Assembly (NCBI GenBank): GCA_013154005.1
Contig: JAADDK010000048.1
Coordinates: 1-35,682, forward strand
Reading direction: 5' to 3'
Source: Methanobacteriota archaeon
Lineage (GTDB): Archaea; Thermoplasmatota; Thermoplasmata; Thermoplasmatales; Aciduliprofundaceae
DNA length: 35,682 nucleotides
Shown: positions 7,190 through 15,152 of the stretch, piece by piece
Layout of the letters: each line of letters starts with the position of its first letter
Numbering within the stretch: the stretch's first letter is position 1
The notes under the pieces: model-generated
Database searches by the model: none
Seen by the model: only the letters and a program-made list of their open reading frames with translations
What the model was told of the DNA's origin: nothing
Program-made: the position numbers and the translations under genes

Positions 7190-8557
7190 ATGAATGCCAA
7201 AGAATATGTGGAGAATATAATAGAGCACGTGAAGGCAAAGAATCCGGCGGAGCCAGAGTTCCACCAGGCAGTGACTGAGGTGCTGCACACCCTCATACCT
7301 GTGCTGGACAAAGAGCCCAAGTACATGAAGCACAAGATTCTGGAGAGAATCACAGAGCCGGAGCGCGTGATAATGTTCCGCGTGACCTGGGAGGATGATA
7401 ACGGCGAGATCCATGTGAACAAGGGTTTCCGTGTTGAGTTCAACAGCGCTATTGGCCCGTACAAGGGCGGTTTGAGATTCCACCCTACCGTTACGCTCGG
7501 TACTCTGAAATTCCTGGGCTTTGAACAGATTTTCAAGAACTCCCTGACCGGCATACCAATGGGTGGTGGCAAGGGCGGTTCTGACTTTGATCCGCATGGC
7601 AAGAGCGATGCAGAAGTGCGCAGATTCTGCGAGAACTTCATGATGGAACTTTATCGCCACATTGGCCCCAACACTGATGTGCCTGCCGGCGATATTGGTG
7701 TGGGCGGCCGAGAAATCGGATATCTGTTCGGTGCATACAAGAAGATTGTGGACCGCTGGGAAGGTGTACTCACCGGCAAGGGGCTGAACTGGGGCGGTTC
7801 GCTCATAAGGCCTGAGGCAACCGGCTACGGTGCAACCTACTATCTGATGGAGATGCTCAAGACATTCAAGAACAAGACCGACCTGAAGGGCTACAACGTC
7901 GCAATATCTGGAAGCGGCAACGTGGCGCAGTTTGCTTCCAAGAAGGTTACTGAACTCGGCGGTAAAGTCGTGACTCTGTCCGACTCCAAGGGCGCAATGC
8001 TCCTGCCTGACGGCATAAATGACGAAATCTGGAACGCTGTGTACGAGACCAAGGCCATCAAGCACGGCCGCCTGCAGGAAGTCGCAGAGAAGTTTGACCT
8101 GCCATGGTATCCTGGTAAGAAGGCATGGGAAATTGCAGCCAAGGAGGGCGAAGTGCACGTGGCATTCCCCAGCGCAACCCAGAACGAAATAACCCTTGAA
8201 GATGCAAAGCTTCTGACCAACGCGGGCCTGATTGCAGTGGTGGAGGGCGCAAACATGCCCAGCACCCTGGATGCAATAAACCACTACTTCGAGAACGATG
8301 TGCTGTTTGGCCCTGCAAAGGCAGCAAACGCTGGCGGCGTGGCCGTGAGCGGTCTGGAGATGAGCCAGAATGCGCAGTTCACCCAGTGGAGCGCAGAGGA
8401 AGTGGACCGCAAGCTCCACCAGATAATGGTGAACATCTTCAAGATTGGCCACAAGTATGCAGAGAAGTACGACAAGCCCACGAACCTGTTGCTCGGTTCC
8501 AACATCGGTGGCTTCGTGAAGGTCGCCGATTCGATGATCGACCAGGGCATATACTAA
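7190..8557 (+). CDS. gdhA: Glutamate dehydrogenase, hexameric, bacterial-type
   Basis: Interconverts glutamate and 2-oxoglutarate + ammonia; in a peptide fermenter it is the main entry of amino nitrogen and reductant. Catalytic lysines are in GPYKGGLRFHP (K92) and MGGGKGG (K128), with D168 in the PAGDIGVG loop. The Rossmann motif GSGNVA is at 241-246, and SDSKG follows the second strand, the pattern common in NADP-linked enzymes. At 455 aa with GPNTDVPAGDIGVGGREIGY it resembles the longer enterobacterial-type enzyme rather than the roughly 420-aa enzyme of Thermococcales, so ancient transfer is possible. Lysine is mostly AAG and glycine GGC, unlike neighbouring genes, as expected for very high expression. 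Confidence 0.95.
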   Translation: MNAKEYVENIIEHVKAKNPAEPEFHQAVTEVLHTLIPVLDKEPKYMKHKILERITEPERVIMFRVTWEDDNGEIHVNKGFRVEFNSAIGPYKGGLRFHPTVTLGTLKFLGFEQIFKNSLTGIPMGGGKGGSDFDPHGKSDAEVRRFCENFMMELYRHIGPNTDVPAGDIGVGGREIGYLFGAYKKIVDRWEGVLTGKGLNWGGSLIRPEATGYGATYYLMEMLKTFKNKTDLKGYNVAISGSGNVAQFASKKVTELGGKVVTLSDSKGAMLLPDGINDEIWNAVYETKAIKHGRLQEVAEKFDLPWYPGKKAWEIAAKEGEVHVAFPSATQNEITLEDAKLLTNAGLIAVVEGANMPSTLDAINHYFENDVLFGPAKAANAGGVAVSGLEMSQNAQFTQWSAEEVDRKLHQIMVNIFKIGHKYAEKYDKPTNLLLGSNIGGFVKVADSMIDQGIY

Positions 8558-8564
8558 ATCCCCT

Positions 8565-8577
8565 ATTTTTTTCTTTT
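8565..8577 (+). terminator. T-rich terminator after gdhA
   Basis: A run of seven T, then C and TTTT, begins 8 bp after the gdhA stop. Oligo-T on the coding strand without a hairpin is the usual archaeal termination signal. The next gene has its own TATA box at about 8584-8597. Confidence 0.6.
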
Positions 8578-8614
8578 ACGGCATTTTTAAATACTCCCGT
8601 GCTTATTTCCCTAT

Positions 8615-9439
8615 ATGGACGCGATTGTTCTTCACGGTGGTGCATCAAACCGCGAAGAGTTGAAAATTAAAGTGCAGAAATTTGCAGAAGAGGCGATTAA
8701 TGCCGGCTCCGCTCTCGACGCGGTGATTCATGCTGTGCGGTTGATGGAAGACGACCCTCTGTTCAACGCGGGCACGGGGAGCAATATGCGAATTGATGGC
8801 AGCATACAGATGGACGCTGCCGTAATGGTGCCCGGCGATTTTGGAGGCGTGATTAACATTGAAAAAGTGCGCAATCCGGTGCTGGTGGCAAGAGATGTGA
8901 TGCTTCGCTCTCCCCATATGCTTCTTGCGGGTGACGGTGCGGTGCAATTCGCCAGAAAGATGGGATACGAGGAGCATGACCCCACCACAGAGCGCGCAAT
9001 AGAAAAACGTGAGCGGGTGATAAAAAAACTGAAAAACGGCGAGATACCTGAGTATTATCACCCGGAGTTCCTTAAAGAATTTTTGTGCGACACCGTGGGC
9101 GCAGTTGCATACATCAATGGCGAGTTCGCAGCTGCGGTATCCACCGGCGGCACATCTTTAACGCTTCGAGGCAGAGTGGGAGATTCACCCATTCCCGGAG
9201 CAGGTATTTATGCAGGCGAGCAGGGCGCGGTGGTGGCCACGGGCATCGGCGAGGAGATTATACGGAGAATGCTCTCACTCAAAGTTTATGAGGAGATTGG
9301 CAAAGCGCCACTGGAAGAGATATGCAAAAGGCACGTTGCAGAATTTGGAACCGTACCGGTGGGCGTGATAGCGATAAGTAATGAGGAACGATGCGCAGTG
9401 TCCAATCTCAACATGCCTTACGGGATAGCAAAGAGATAG
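8615..9439 (+). CDS. Isoaspartyl peptidase/L-asparaginase, Ntn-hydrolase (plant-type)
   Basis: Threonine-type Ntn hydrolase that self-cleaves and then hydrolyses beta-aspartyl peptides or asparagine. The N-terminal half has LHGGA at 6-10 and FNAGTGS at 50-56. Autocleavage before T160 (CDTVGAVAY) frees the nucleophile, with the helper GGTS at 178-181 and VGDSPIPGAGIYA at 188-200 for substrate binding. At 274 aa it is a little shorter than bacterial homologues (about 310), mainly in the linker before T160. ATG 8615 has a TTTTTAAATAC box about 25 nt upstream, so it is probably leaderless. It may repair or recycle isoaspartyl damage, useful at high temperature, or feed amino-acid catabolism next to gdhA. 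Confidence 0.9.
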   Translation: MDAIVLHGGASNREELKIKVQKFAEEAINAGSALDAVIHAVRLMEDDPLFNAGTGSNMRIDGSIQMDAAVMVPGDFGGVINIEKVRNPVLVARDVMLRSPHMLLAGDGAVQFARKMGYEEHDPTTERAIEKRERVIKKLKNGEIPEYYHPEFLKEFLCDTVGAVAYINGEFAAAVSTGGTSLTLRGRVGDSPIPGAGIYAGEQGAVVATGIGEEIIRRMLSLKVYEEIGKAPLEEICKRHVAEFGTVPVGVIAISNEERCAVSNLNMPYGIAKR

Positions 9440-9470
9440 AGTTTAAATACCGTGTTTCATTCCCAAAATT

Positions 9471-10727
9471 GTGGAACTTCCGGAGATTGAGTATATATAC
9501 AATTTGCGCAGATTTGGCATGAAATTGAATCTTGACGTGATGTACGATTTTGCCCACCTGCTGGGCGACCCGCAGGATGAGTTAAATTTCGCGCATATTG
9601 CGGGCACTAACGGTAAGGGCTCTACTGCTTCGTTTCTGTACAATATTATGCGTCGCAGATATCGTACGGGACTTTACACTTCACCTCACTTGGTACGATA
9701 CAATGAAAGAATCGTTGTAAACGGAGAGGAGATACCCACCGAGTACATAGTGAAATTTGTCCGAAAATATCGTAAAACGATAGAAAAGATGGCTGATGAG
9801 ATGCGCAATCCCACGTTCTTCGAGGTGACCACTGCTCTGGCACTGAAATATTTCAAAGATGCAGGCGCGGAATTTGCAGTGATGGAGGTGGGTCTCGGCG
9901 GGCGTCTGGACGCAACAAACATAATAGTTCCGGATGTAACGGCGATAGTAAGTATCGACAAAGAGCATACTAACGTGCTTGGCAAGACCATACCGAAGAT
10001 TGCGAGGGAAAAGGCAGGGATAATAAAAAAAGGCGTGCCCGTGGTGGTGGGCGAGCACAAAAAAGCTGCAACACGAGTAATCAAAAAAATCGCAGATGCT
10101 CGCAACGCTGAGTACCATAACATACACGAAGAATGCGAGTTCAATGTGGAAAAAATGAGCATTGATGGTATGCGGGTGTCCATATCCACTCCGGTACGGG
10201 ATTATAAGCTTCACACAAAAATGATTGGCGAGCATCAATGCAAAAATATGGCGGTGGCAATTCGCATGGCAGAGCTCTTGCAGGATAATTATTCCATCAC
10301 GACCGAAGACATAATTCGTGGTGTGGATTCTGCGCTCTGGCGCGGCAGATTTGAGGTAAAAGCTCGTGAGCCGCTACTCATATTTGATTCGGCGCACAAT
10401 CCCGCCGGAGCGAGGGTGCTTGCCCGAACGCTGAGAGCATTGAACCTGAGACCCACGCTGGTATTTTCCATGCTTGCGGATAAGGACATCGACTCTTATC
10501 TACGTTATATGAAAGGAGTGACAAAGAGGGTGATAGTCAGCGAGATAAACTATCACAGGAGAATGCCCGCGGAAGAACTGGCAAATAAGGTAAAAACGCA
10601 TATTCCGAATGTGGAAGTGATAAAAGAACCGTGCGAGGCACTTCGCCGTGCGCTGGAATATGAGGACCCTGTGCTAGCCTGCGGATCAATATATTTTCTG
10701 GGGGAACTGGAACAATGTCCACTGTGA
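9471..10727 (+). CDS. folC: Folylpolyglutamate/dihydrofolate synthase family (FolC-like Mur ligase)
   Basis: ATP-dependent ligase adding glutamate to folate-type cofactors. The P-loop AGTNGKGST is at 44-52, followed by the FolC signature TGLYTSPHLVRYNERI, and the Mur-ligase metal and ATP region EVGLGGRLDATNI and SIDKEHTNVLG. The C-terminal domain begins near LWRGRFEV, with FDSAHNPAGARVL, a FolC hallmark. Length 418 aa is typical. In archaea the substrate may be a folate or a modified pterin; the sequence does not say which. GTG 9471 is chosen because a TTTAAATA box lies about 25 nt before it. hflX starts 13 bp before its stop. Confidence 0.88.
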   Translation: MELPEIEYIYNLRRFGMKLNLDVMYDFAHLLGDPQDELNFAHIAGTNGKGSTASFLYNIMRRRYRTGLYTSPHLVRYNERIVVNGEEIPTEYIVKFVRKYRKTIEKMADEMRNPTFFEVTTALALKYFKDAGAEFAVMEVGLGGRLDATNIIVPDVTAIVSIDKEHTNVLGKTIPKIAREKAGIIKKGVPVVVGEHKKAATRVIKKIADARNAEYHNIHEECEFNVEKMSIDGMRVSISTPVRDYKLHTKMIGEHQCKNMAVAIRMAELLQDNYSITTEDIIRGVDSALWRGRFEVKAREPLLIFDSAHNPAGARVLARTLRALNLRPTLVFSMLADKDIDSYLRYMKGVTKRVIVSEINYHRRMPAEELANKVKTHIPNVEVIKEPCEALRRALEYEDPVLACGSIYFLGELEQCPL

Positions 10728-11893
10728 TAGTGGCAAAGAAAAAGGGCGATTCGGAGTTTATGGAGCTTGTGCACTCCCTCGGCCATGACGTGTTTGCAGT
10801 TATTGAGTTCAAAGACGGCAAAAATCCAAAATATTTTCTCAGCGAGGGTAAGATTGAAGAGCTCAGGGAGCACCTGCACGACGAGGTGGATGCGGTGGTT
10901 GTGGACGGTCTGCTTCGCTCCTCGCAGTGGTACGCGCTGGAAAAAAGATTGGGCAAAGAGGTGCATGATAGAGTGCATCTCATTATCGACATATTTGCTC
11001 AGCGCGCCAGAAGCAGAGAGGCAATGCTGCAGGTGGAATACGCAAAACTCAAATACGAGATCCCGCTGGTCAGAGAGATGATTCATCACCAGCGCGCCGG
11101 AGAGCATGCTGGCTGGATGGGGGCGGGCGAGTACGAAGTGGCCGATTACTACGAGATGATTCGCAGGCGCTTGACACGCATAGAGCGGCGATTGAAAAAA
11201 ATCGAGGTGGAGAGAGAAGAGCGCCGCAAGCGTCGAAGAAGAGAGGGTTTTGTGCTGGTGGGCATAGCGGGCTACACAAATGCGGGAAAGAGCACGCTTC
11301 TCAAAGCGCTCACTGCCACGGAGCGTGTGATTGAGAGCAGAATGTTCTCCACGCTGGCCACCAAGACTGCAAGAATGGGCCGGGAAAGGATACTCATCAC
11401 GGACACCGTGGGCTTCGTGGCGGATATGCCTCCATGGCTGATTAAAGCGTTCAATCCCACACTTGAAGAGATATATGGAGCGGATGTCGTGCTGTTTCTG
11501 GTTGATGGTTGCGACCCGCTGCCCGTTTTTAAGCGCAAATTCGAGACCACGAGAACGATAATCGAATCGCGGGTTCACGGGCGCATTGTGCCGGTGCTCA
11601 ACAAGCTCGATTGTGCAGAGGAGCTCGAAGCAAAAATCGAAATAATGAGCGAGCTGGGAAAGGTGGAGAAGATATCCGCAAAGCGAGGCACGGGCATCGC
11701 AGCGTTAGTGGAGAGAATAAGAAAAGAGGCGGGGCTGGAGCGATACACCGTCGAGGTGGATAATCTGGGCAGCGATACTATGCGATACATACGCAGATTC
11801 GGTAAAATTGAGCAGATAGAGCCAACCTCCCACGGGTATAAGGTGCAGTTTATCATGCTTAAGCGTTTTTATCAGGGTCTAAGCTCCAGTTGA
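10715..11893 (+). CDS. hflX: HflX-type GTPase
   Basis: Ribosome-associated GTPase implicated in rescue or splitting of stalled ribosomes. The N-terminal HflX domain (1-170) ends in a highly basic coiled coil (RRLTRIERRLKKIEVEREERRKRRRRE). The G domain shows G1 GYTNAGKS at 186-193, G2 FSTLATKT, G3 DTVGF at 230-234 and G4 NKLD at 296-299. The loop usually reading GPGETQLE is GAGEYEV here. Its start overlaps folC by 13 bp. Pelota, another ribosome-rescue factor, is encoded in the same window but not linked to it. Confidence 0.93.
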   Translation: MSTVIVAKKKGDSEFMELVHSLGHDVFAVIEFKDGKNPKYFLSEGKIEELREHLHDEVDAVVVDGLLRSSQWYALEKRLGKEVHDRVHLIIDIFAQRARSREAMLQVEYAKLKYEIPLVREMIHHQRAGEHAGWMGAGEYEVADYYEMIRRRLTRIERRLKKIEVEREERRKRRRREGFVLVGIAGYTNAGKSTLLKALTATERVIESRMFSTLATKTARMGRERILITDTVGFVADMPPWLIKAFNPTLEEIYGADVVLFLVDGCDPLPVFKRKFETTRTIIESRVHGRIVPVLNKLDCAEELEAKIEIMSELGKVEKISAKRGTGIAALVERIRKEAGLERYTVEVDNLGSDTMRYIRRFGKIEQIEPTSHGYKVQFIMLKRFYQGLSSS

Positions 11894-11960
11894 AATGAAG
11901 CATGCATGTGGAACAATATAATGATTTTGGTAATGTTATTGTTAAAAAAACCTTTTTAAG
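11885..11960 (+). other. Possible replication-origin element upstream of cdc6
   Basis: TCCAGTTGAAATGAA at 11885-11899 agrees at 13 of 15 positions with the core of archaeal origin-recognition boxes as I recall it (TCCAGTGGAAACGAA). A half-site in the opposite orientation (TGGAAC, 11908-11913) follows across the palindrome CATGCATG. Next comes an AT-rich stretch to about 11960 that could unwind. The first box overlaps the hflX stop codon. Location beside cdc6 is typical of archaeal origins, but only one good box is visible, so this is tentative. Confidence 0.35.
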
Positions 11961-11997
11961 GGTGATTGACATACTCACCTTCACTTCGGGTGGAAAG

Positions 11998-13239
11998 ATG
12001 GGAAACATATTTGAAAAATACTTGAAGAAAACGTCGCTTTTCACGGAGCAGAGGCAGGCACTTTACCCGGGATATCTACCAGAGCACCTACCGCACAGAG
12101 AACGGGAGATAGACAAGATCGCCGAGATTCTTTCCACCGCGCTTGAGGGTGAGAAGCCGTCAAACATAATAATTTTTGGCAAGACCGGCACAGGTAAGAC
12201 TGCTGCAGTACAGTATGTAGGCCGAGAGTTAAAAAATGCCAACCAGGTTTATGGGAAATCAAAGGTAAAATTCATTTACATAAACTGTGAAACGGTCGAT
12301 ACACCCTATTCCGTATTGCAGAATGTGGGAAATATATTTATCGAGAAATGGGAGGATAAAATACCATTTACGGGCTGGCCCATCGATAAAATTTTCACAA
12401 CCACCAAATCGTACATAGACAACTGGAACGGCGTGGTCATAATCGTTCTTGACGAAATAGACAAGCTTGTGGCAAAAAGCGGTGATGACATACTCTACAA
12501 AATAATGCACATGAACGATATTCTCAAAAATTCAAAGGTGAGTATAATCGGCATCTCCAACGAACTGCGCTTTACAGACCTGCTTGATGCGCGGGTCAAG
12601 AGTCGGCTCACTGAGGAGAAGATGATATTTGCGCCCTATGATGCGCTTCAACTCCGCGACATACTCGAAGAACGTGCAAAAATTGCAATTAAAAATGGTG
12701 CGGTGGGTGAAGATGTCATTCAGCTCTGTGCGGCAATTGCGGCTCAGGAGCACGGTGATGCGCGCAGGGCGATAGACCTGCTTCGCATATCTGTGGAGAT
12801 TGCGGAGCGGGAGGGCAGTGATAAAGTCATGGAGCATCACGTGCGTCAGGCAAAGAACAAAATTGAGCTCGATTGCGTGGCAGAGGCAATACGCACCCTG
12901 CCTCTTCACTCAAAAATAGTGCTTTTAGGGCTCACTCTCGCGGAAGAAAGCGGCAGAGAAAATCTAACTTCTGGAGAATTGTATAACATCTACAGAAATC
13001 TTGCAACCAAAATCTCACATACACCGCTAACCTCAAGACGTGTATCTGATCTGATTACGGAGATGGATACTCTGGGATTAATAACTGCAAACCTAAAATC
13101 ATTTGGCAGATACGGACGCACAAAGGTTATAGAGCTTGCAGTGCCTTGGATGGAAGCAAAGAGGATACTTTTAGAAGACGAATTTCTGGTGGAATTAAAA
13201 AATGCAAAAATAACGAACCAGAAAAAGCTATTCTTCTGA
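11998..13239 (+). CDS. cdc6: Orc1/Cdc6 replication initiator
   Basis: AAA+ protein that binds origin boxes and loads the MCM helicase. Walker A GKTGTGKT is at 61-68, Walker B LDEIDKL at 151-157, sensor 1 near IIGISNEL, and sensor 2 region GDARRAIDLLR. The C-terminal winged helix is present (HSKIVLLGLTLAEESG through RRVSDLITEMDTLGLI). About 413 aa is the normal length. ATG 11998 is chosen because it matches the family start (LFTEQRQALYPGYLPEHLPHRE) and has GGTGG 5-9 nt upstream; an open frame continues upstream without homology. Its last 12 bp overlap the convergent signal peptidase gene. Confidence 0.93.
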   Translation: MGNIFEKYLKKTSLFTEQRQALYPGYLPEHLPHREREIDKIAEILSTALEGEKPSNIIIFGKTGTGKTAAVQYVGRELKNANQVYGKSKVKFIYINCETVDTPYSVLQNVGNIFIEKWEDKIPFTGWPIDKIFTTTKSYIDNWNGVVIIVLDEIDKLVAKSGDDILYKIMHMNDILKNSKVSIIGISNELRFTDLLDARVKSRLTEEKMIFAPYDALQLRDILEERAKIAIKNGAVGEDVIQLCAAIAAQEHGDARRAIDLLRISVEIAEREGSDKVMEHHVRQAKNKIELDCVAEAIRTLPLHSKIVLLGLTLAEESGRENLTSGELYNIYRNLATKISHTPLTSRRVSDLITEMDTLGLITANLKSFGRYGRTKVIELAVPWMEAKRILLEDEFLVELKNAKITNQKKLFF

Positions 13240-14139
13240 CTCTTCCTCTCTGCGTATCAACTTTTTGAGTTTTTCCCAGAGCTCTCTGCGATGGTCAACG
13301 GCATAATCTATGAGAAACGATGCCGCAACCAGTGTGACGATGGACACCCCAAGCCATAAATTGGTGTTCGCAGGAATTTCGTTGGTGTTTGTGCCTGTCA
13401 GATACAGTTTAATAGCGCCGAACCATGGCAATTCTCCGCGAGCCACGCCTGTTATCATATTATAACTCACAAGTTTTGGACATATTGGCGTGTATCCGTC
13501 CGCGCCATTCTGGTCGTATGCAGTGGGCCCGAACTCGATTAAATTATGGTCGCCCATGGTTATGAATCCCTCATCACCCACCACATTGGGATTCAGGTGC
13601 TTGGGGTCCAGATGAATCATAATCATATATTTTCCGCTGTTATCGCTCATTGTCACATTGTAGATTGTGAGCATCTCCTGCCCCGGAGTGCGGTCTATGT
13701 AAAGCCAGTTTGGAAGATGATTCTCGTTCACACCCCTTATCTTCCATTCATGACCATCCCACATAAGATAGGCAATGGCACGATGAATAATGGACATTCC
13801 ATTGTAGTTGTATATAAGCACATCGCCGTAATTTCCATACGTTTTATAACCGCTCATTCTTCCTTCTATATACGTGGTCACATCATCGGGAGAATACACC
13901 TTTTTAACCACCACAATATCTCCGGTATCAATGGTGCCTATATTAGAGTCATTACCGTGCTGCATGCTCCCCGACTCCACCACCACAATGGGAGGCCACA
14001 CTCCCGCATACGCGTAAAGAGCGAGAAAAACCACAGCGACAACTACAATTGAGATGATAATATCTTTAATCGTTTCTTTACCTTCTTTTTTGATGGAGCC
14101 ACTCATTTTAGCGAGCATGGATACAAGTGATAAAAACAT
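13228..14139 (-). CDS. Signal peptidase I, archaeal (S26B) type
   Basis: Membrane protease that removes signal peptides from exported proteins. A transmembrane helix at about 28-46 is followed by the nucleophile motif VESGSMQHG (S58), GDIVVVKKV at 73-81, and IIHRAI with H119, the archaeal His that replaces the bacterial Lys. GDEGFITMGDHN supplies the conserved acidic residues. A second C-terminal helix (WLGVSIVTLVAASFLIDYAV) ends in a charged tail. About 303 aa is longer than many archaeal enzymes because of an insert (100-200) between the catalytic boxes. ATG 14139 lies 26 nt from the TATA box shared with moaA; ATG 14106 is an alternative with its own TTTTTATC. Confidence 0.9.
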   Translation of the reverse strand: MFLSLVSMLAKMSGSIKKEGKETIKDIIISIVVVAVVFLALYAYAGVWPPIVVVESGSMQHGNDSNIGTIDTGDIVVVKKVYSPDDVTTYIEGRMSGYKTYGNYGDVLIYNYNGMSIIHRAIAYLMWDGHEWKIRGVNENHLPNWLYIDRTPGQEMLTIYNVTMSDNSGKYMIMIHLDPKHLNPNVVGDEGFITMGDHNLIEFGPTAYDQNGADGYTPICPKLVSYNMITGVARGELPWFGAIKLYLTGTNTNEIPANTNLWLGVSIVTLVAASFLIDYAVDHRRELWEKLKKLIRREEESEE

Positions 14140-14160
14140 TTCTTATGCTGCACCGACACA

Positions 14161-14168
14161 TTTATATC
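14161..14168. promoter_or_regulatory. Shared TATA box for divergent signal peptidase and moaA
   Basis: TTTATATC on the plus strand reads GATATAAA on the minus strand. Its centre is 26 nt from the moaA GTG (14191) and 26 nt from the signal peptidase ATG (14139), the spacing seen at other leaderless starts here. One box may therefore drive both genes. Confidence 0.5.
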
Positions 14169-14190
14169 GTTATGCTCATTGCAGTACTTC

Positions 14191-15126
14191 GTGCAGGACA
14201 GATTTGGCAGAGAAGTAAAAAGCATTCGTGTCTCCATAACCGAACGGTGCAATTTGAGCTGTTTTTACTGCCATCGCGAAGGCGAATGGCACAGACATCA
14301 CAACGAAATGACACCCGATGAGATCGAGCGAATACTCAGAATTGCAAGCGAACTGGGAATAAAGAAGGTGAAATTCACCGGCGGCGAGCCCATGGTGCGC
14401 GAGGACGTCGTGGAGATTGTGCGCAGAGCCGCACCGCTCATGCCAAGAGATATATCCATGACCACCAACGGCACGCTTCTCAAAAAATACGCAGCGGAGC
14501 TGAAAGATGCGGGGCTGATGCGCGTAAATGTGAGTCTGGACACCCTTGATCCCGCAAAATACAGAAGAATCACCGGGCTGGCGCTTCTCGATGATGTGAT
14601 TGACGGCATTTACGAGGCAATGGAAGTGTTTGGTGTGGTGAAACTAAACTACGTGCTTCTCCGGGGTCTGAACGATGACGAGCTTGATTCAATGCTTCGG
14701 TTCTCCGCAGATACCGGTGCGATACTACAAATCATTGAGCTTGAGGCACCTGTGGAGAAAGAGCACACCGAATTTTTCAGAAAATATCATCTCAGTCCAA
14801 AGTACATTGAAGAGCACCTTGAAAGCGTAGCCGAGCGTGTGATTTACAACGAGCTGCATCGGAGAAAGCGGTTCATATTCAATTTCGGAGGCAAGAGGGC
14901 GGAGGTGGAGATTGTCAGGCCCATGCATAACAGCGAATTCTGTATGAACTGCACGCGAATACGACTTACCAGTGATGGAAAATTGAAGCCCTGCTTGCTT
15001 CGTAATGATAACCTTGTGGACCTGCTCACACCCATGCGGGCGGGTGCCAGCGATGATACTCTCAAAGAACTGTTCAAAGAAGCAGTTTTGCGCCGAGAAC
15101 CGTACTGGAAAAACACCAAAAAATAA
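14191..15126 (+). CDS. moaA: GTP 3',8-cyclase MoaA (radical SAM)
   Basis: First step of molybdopterin/tungstopterin synthesis from GTP. The radical-SAM cluster is C20-C24-C27 (ERCNLSCFYCHREG), followed by KFTGGEPMVREDV. The second cluster that binds substrate has C251, C254 and C268 (FCMNCTRIRLTSDGKLKPC). GTG 14191 gives VQDRFGREVKSIR, matching the family N-terminus, and lies 26 nt from a TATA box; a TTG at 14179 is possible. About 311 aa. The C-terminus ends KNTKK and lacks the Gly-Gly pair that is functionally important in bacterial MoaA. moaE lies 13 kb away in this window. Confidence 0.9.
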   Translation: MQDRFGREVKSIRVSITERCNLSCFYCHREGEWHRHHNEMTPDEIERILRIASELGIKKVKFTGGEPMVREDVVEIVRRAAPLMPRDISMTTNGTLLKKYAAELKDAGLMRVNVSLDTLDPAKYRRITGLALLDDVIDGIYEAMEVFGVVKLNYVLLRGLNDDELDSMLRFSADTGAILQIIELEAPVEKEHTEFFRKYHLSPKYIEEHLESVAERVIYNELHRRKRFIFNFGGKRAEVEIVRPMHNSEFCMNCTRIRLTSDGKLKPCLLRNDNLVDLLTPMRAGASDDTLKELFKEAVLRREPYWKNTKK

Positions 15127-15152
15127 AAATACCGGGGTATGTATGCGTTAGC

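Noticed and set aside
7100-8452. A 450-residue open frame antisense to gdhA
   Set aside because: It is rich in Cys, His and Leu without any domain, and it mirrors the biased third-position codons of gdhA. Long antisense frames over strongly codon-biased genes are expected by chance.
10553-11578. A 341-residue open frame antisense to hflX and the folC end
   Set aside because: No motif or start signals, and it lies fully opposite a gene with all G motifs intact.
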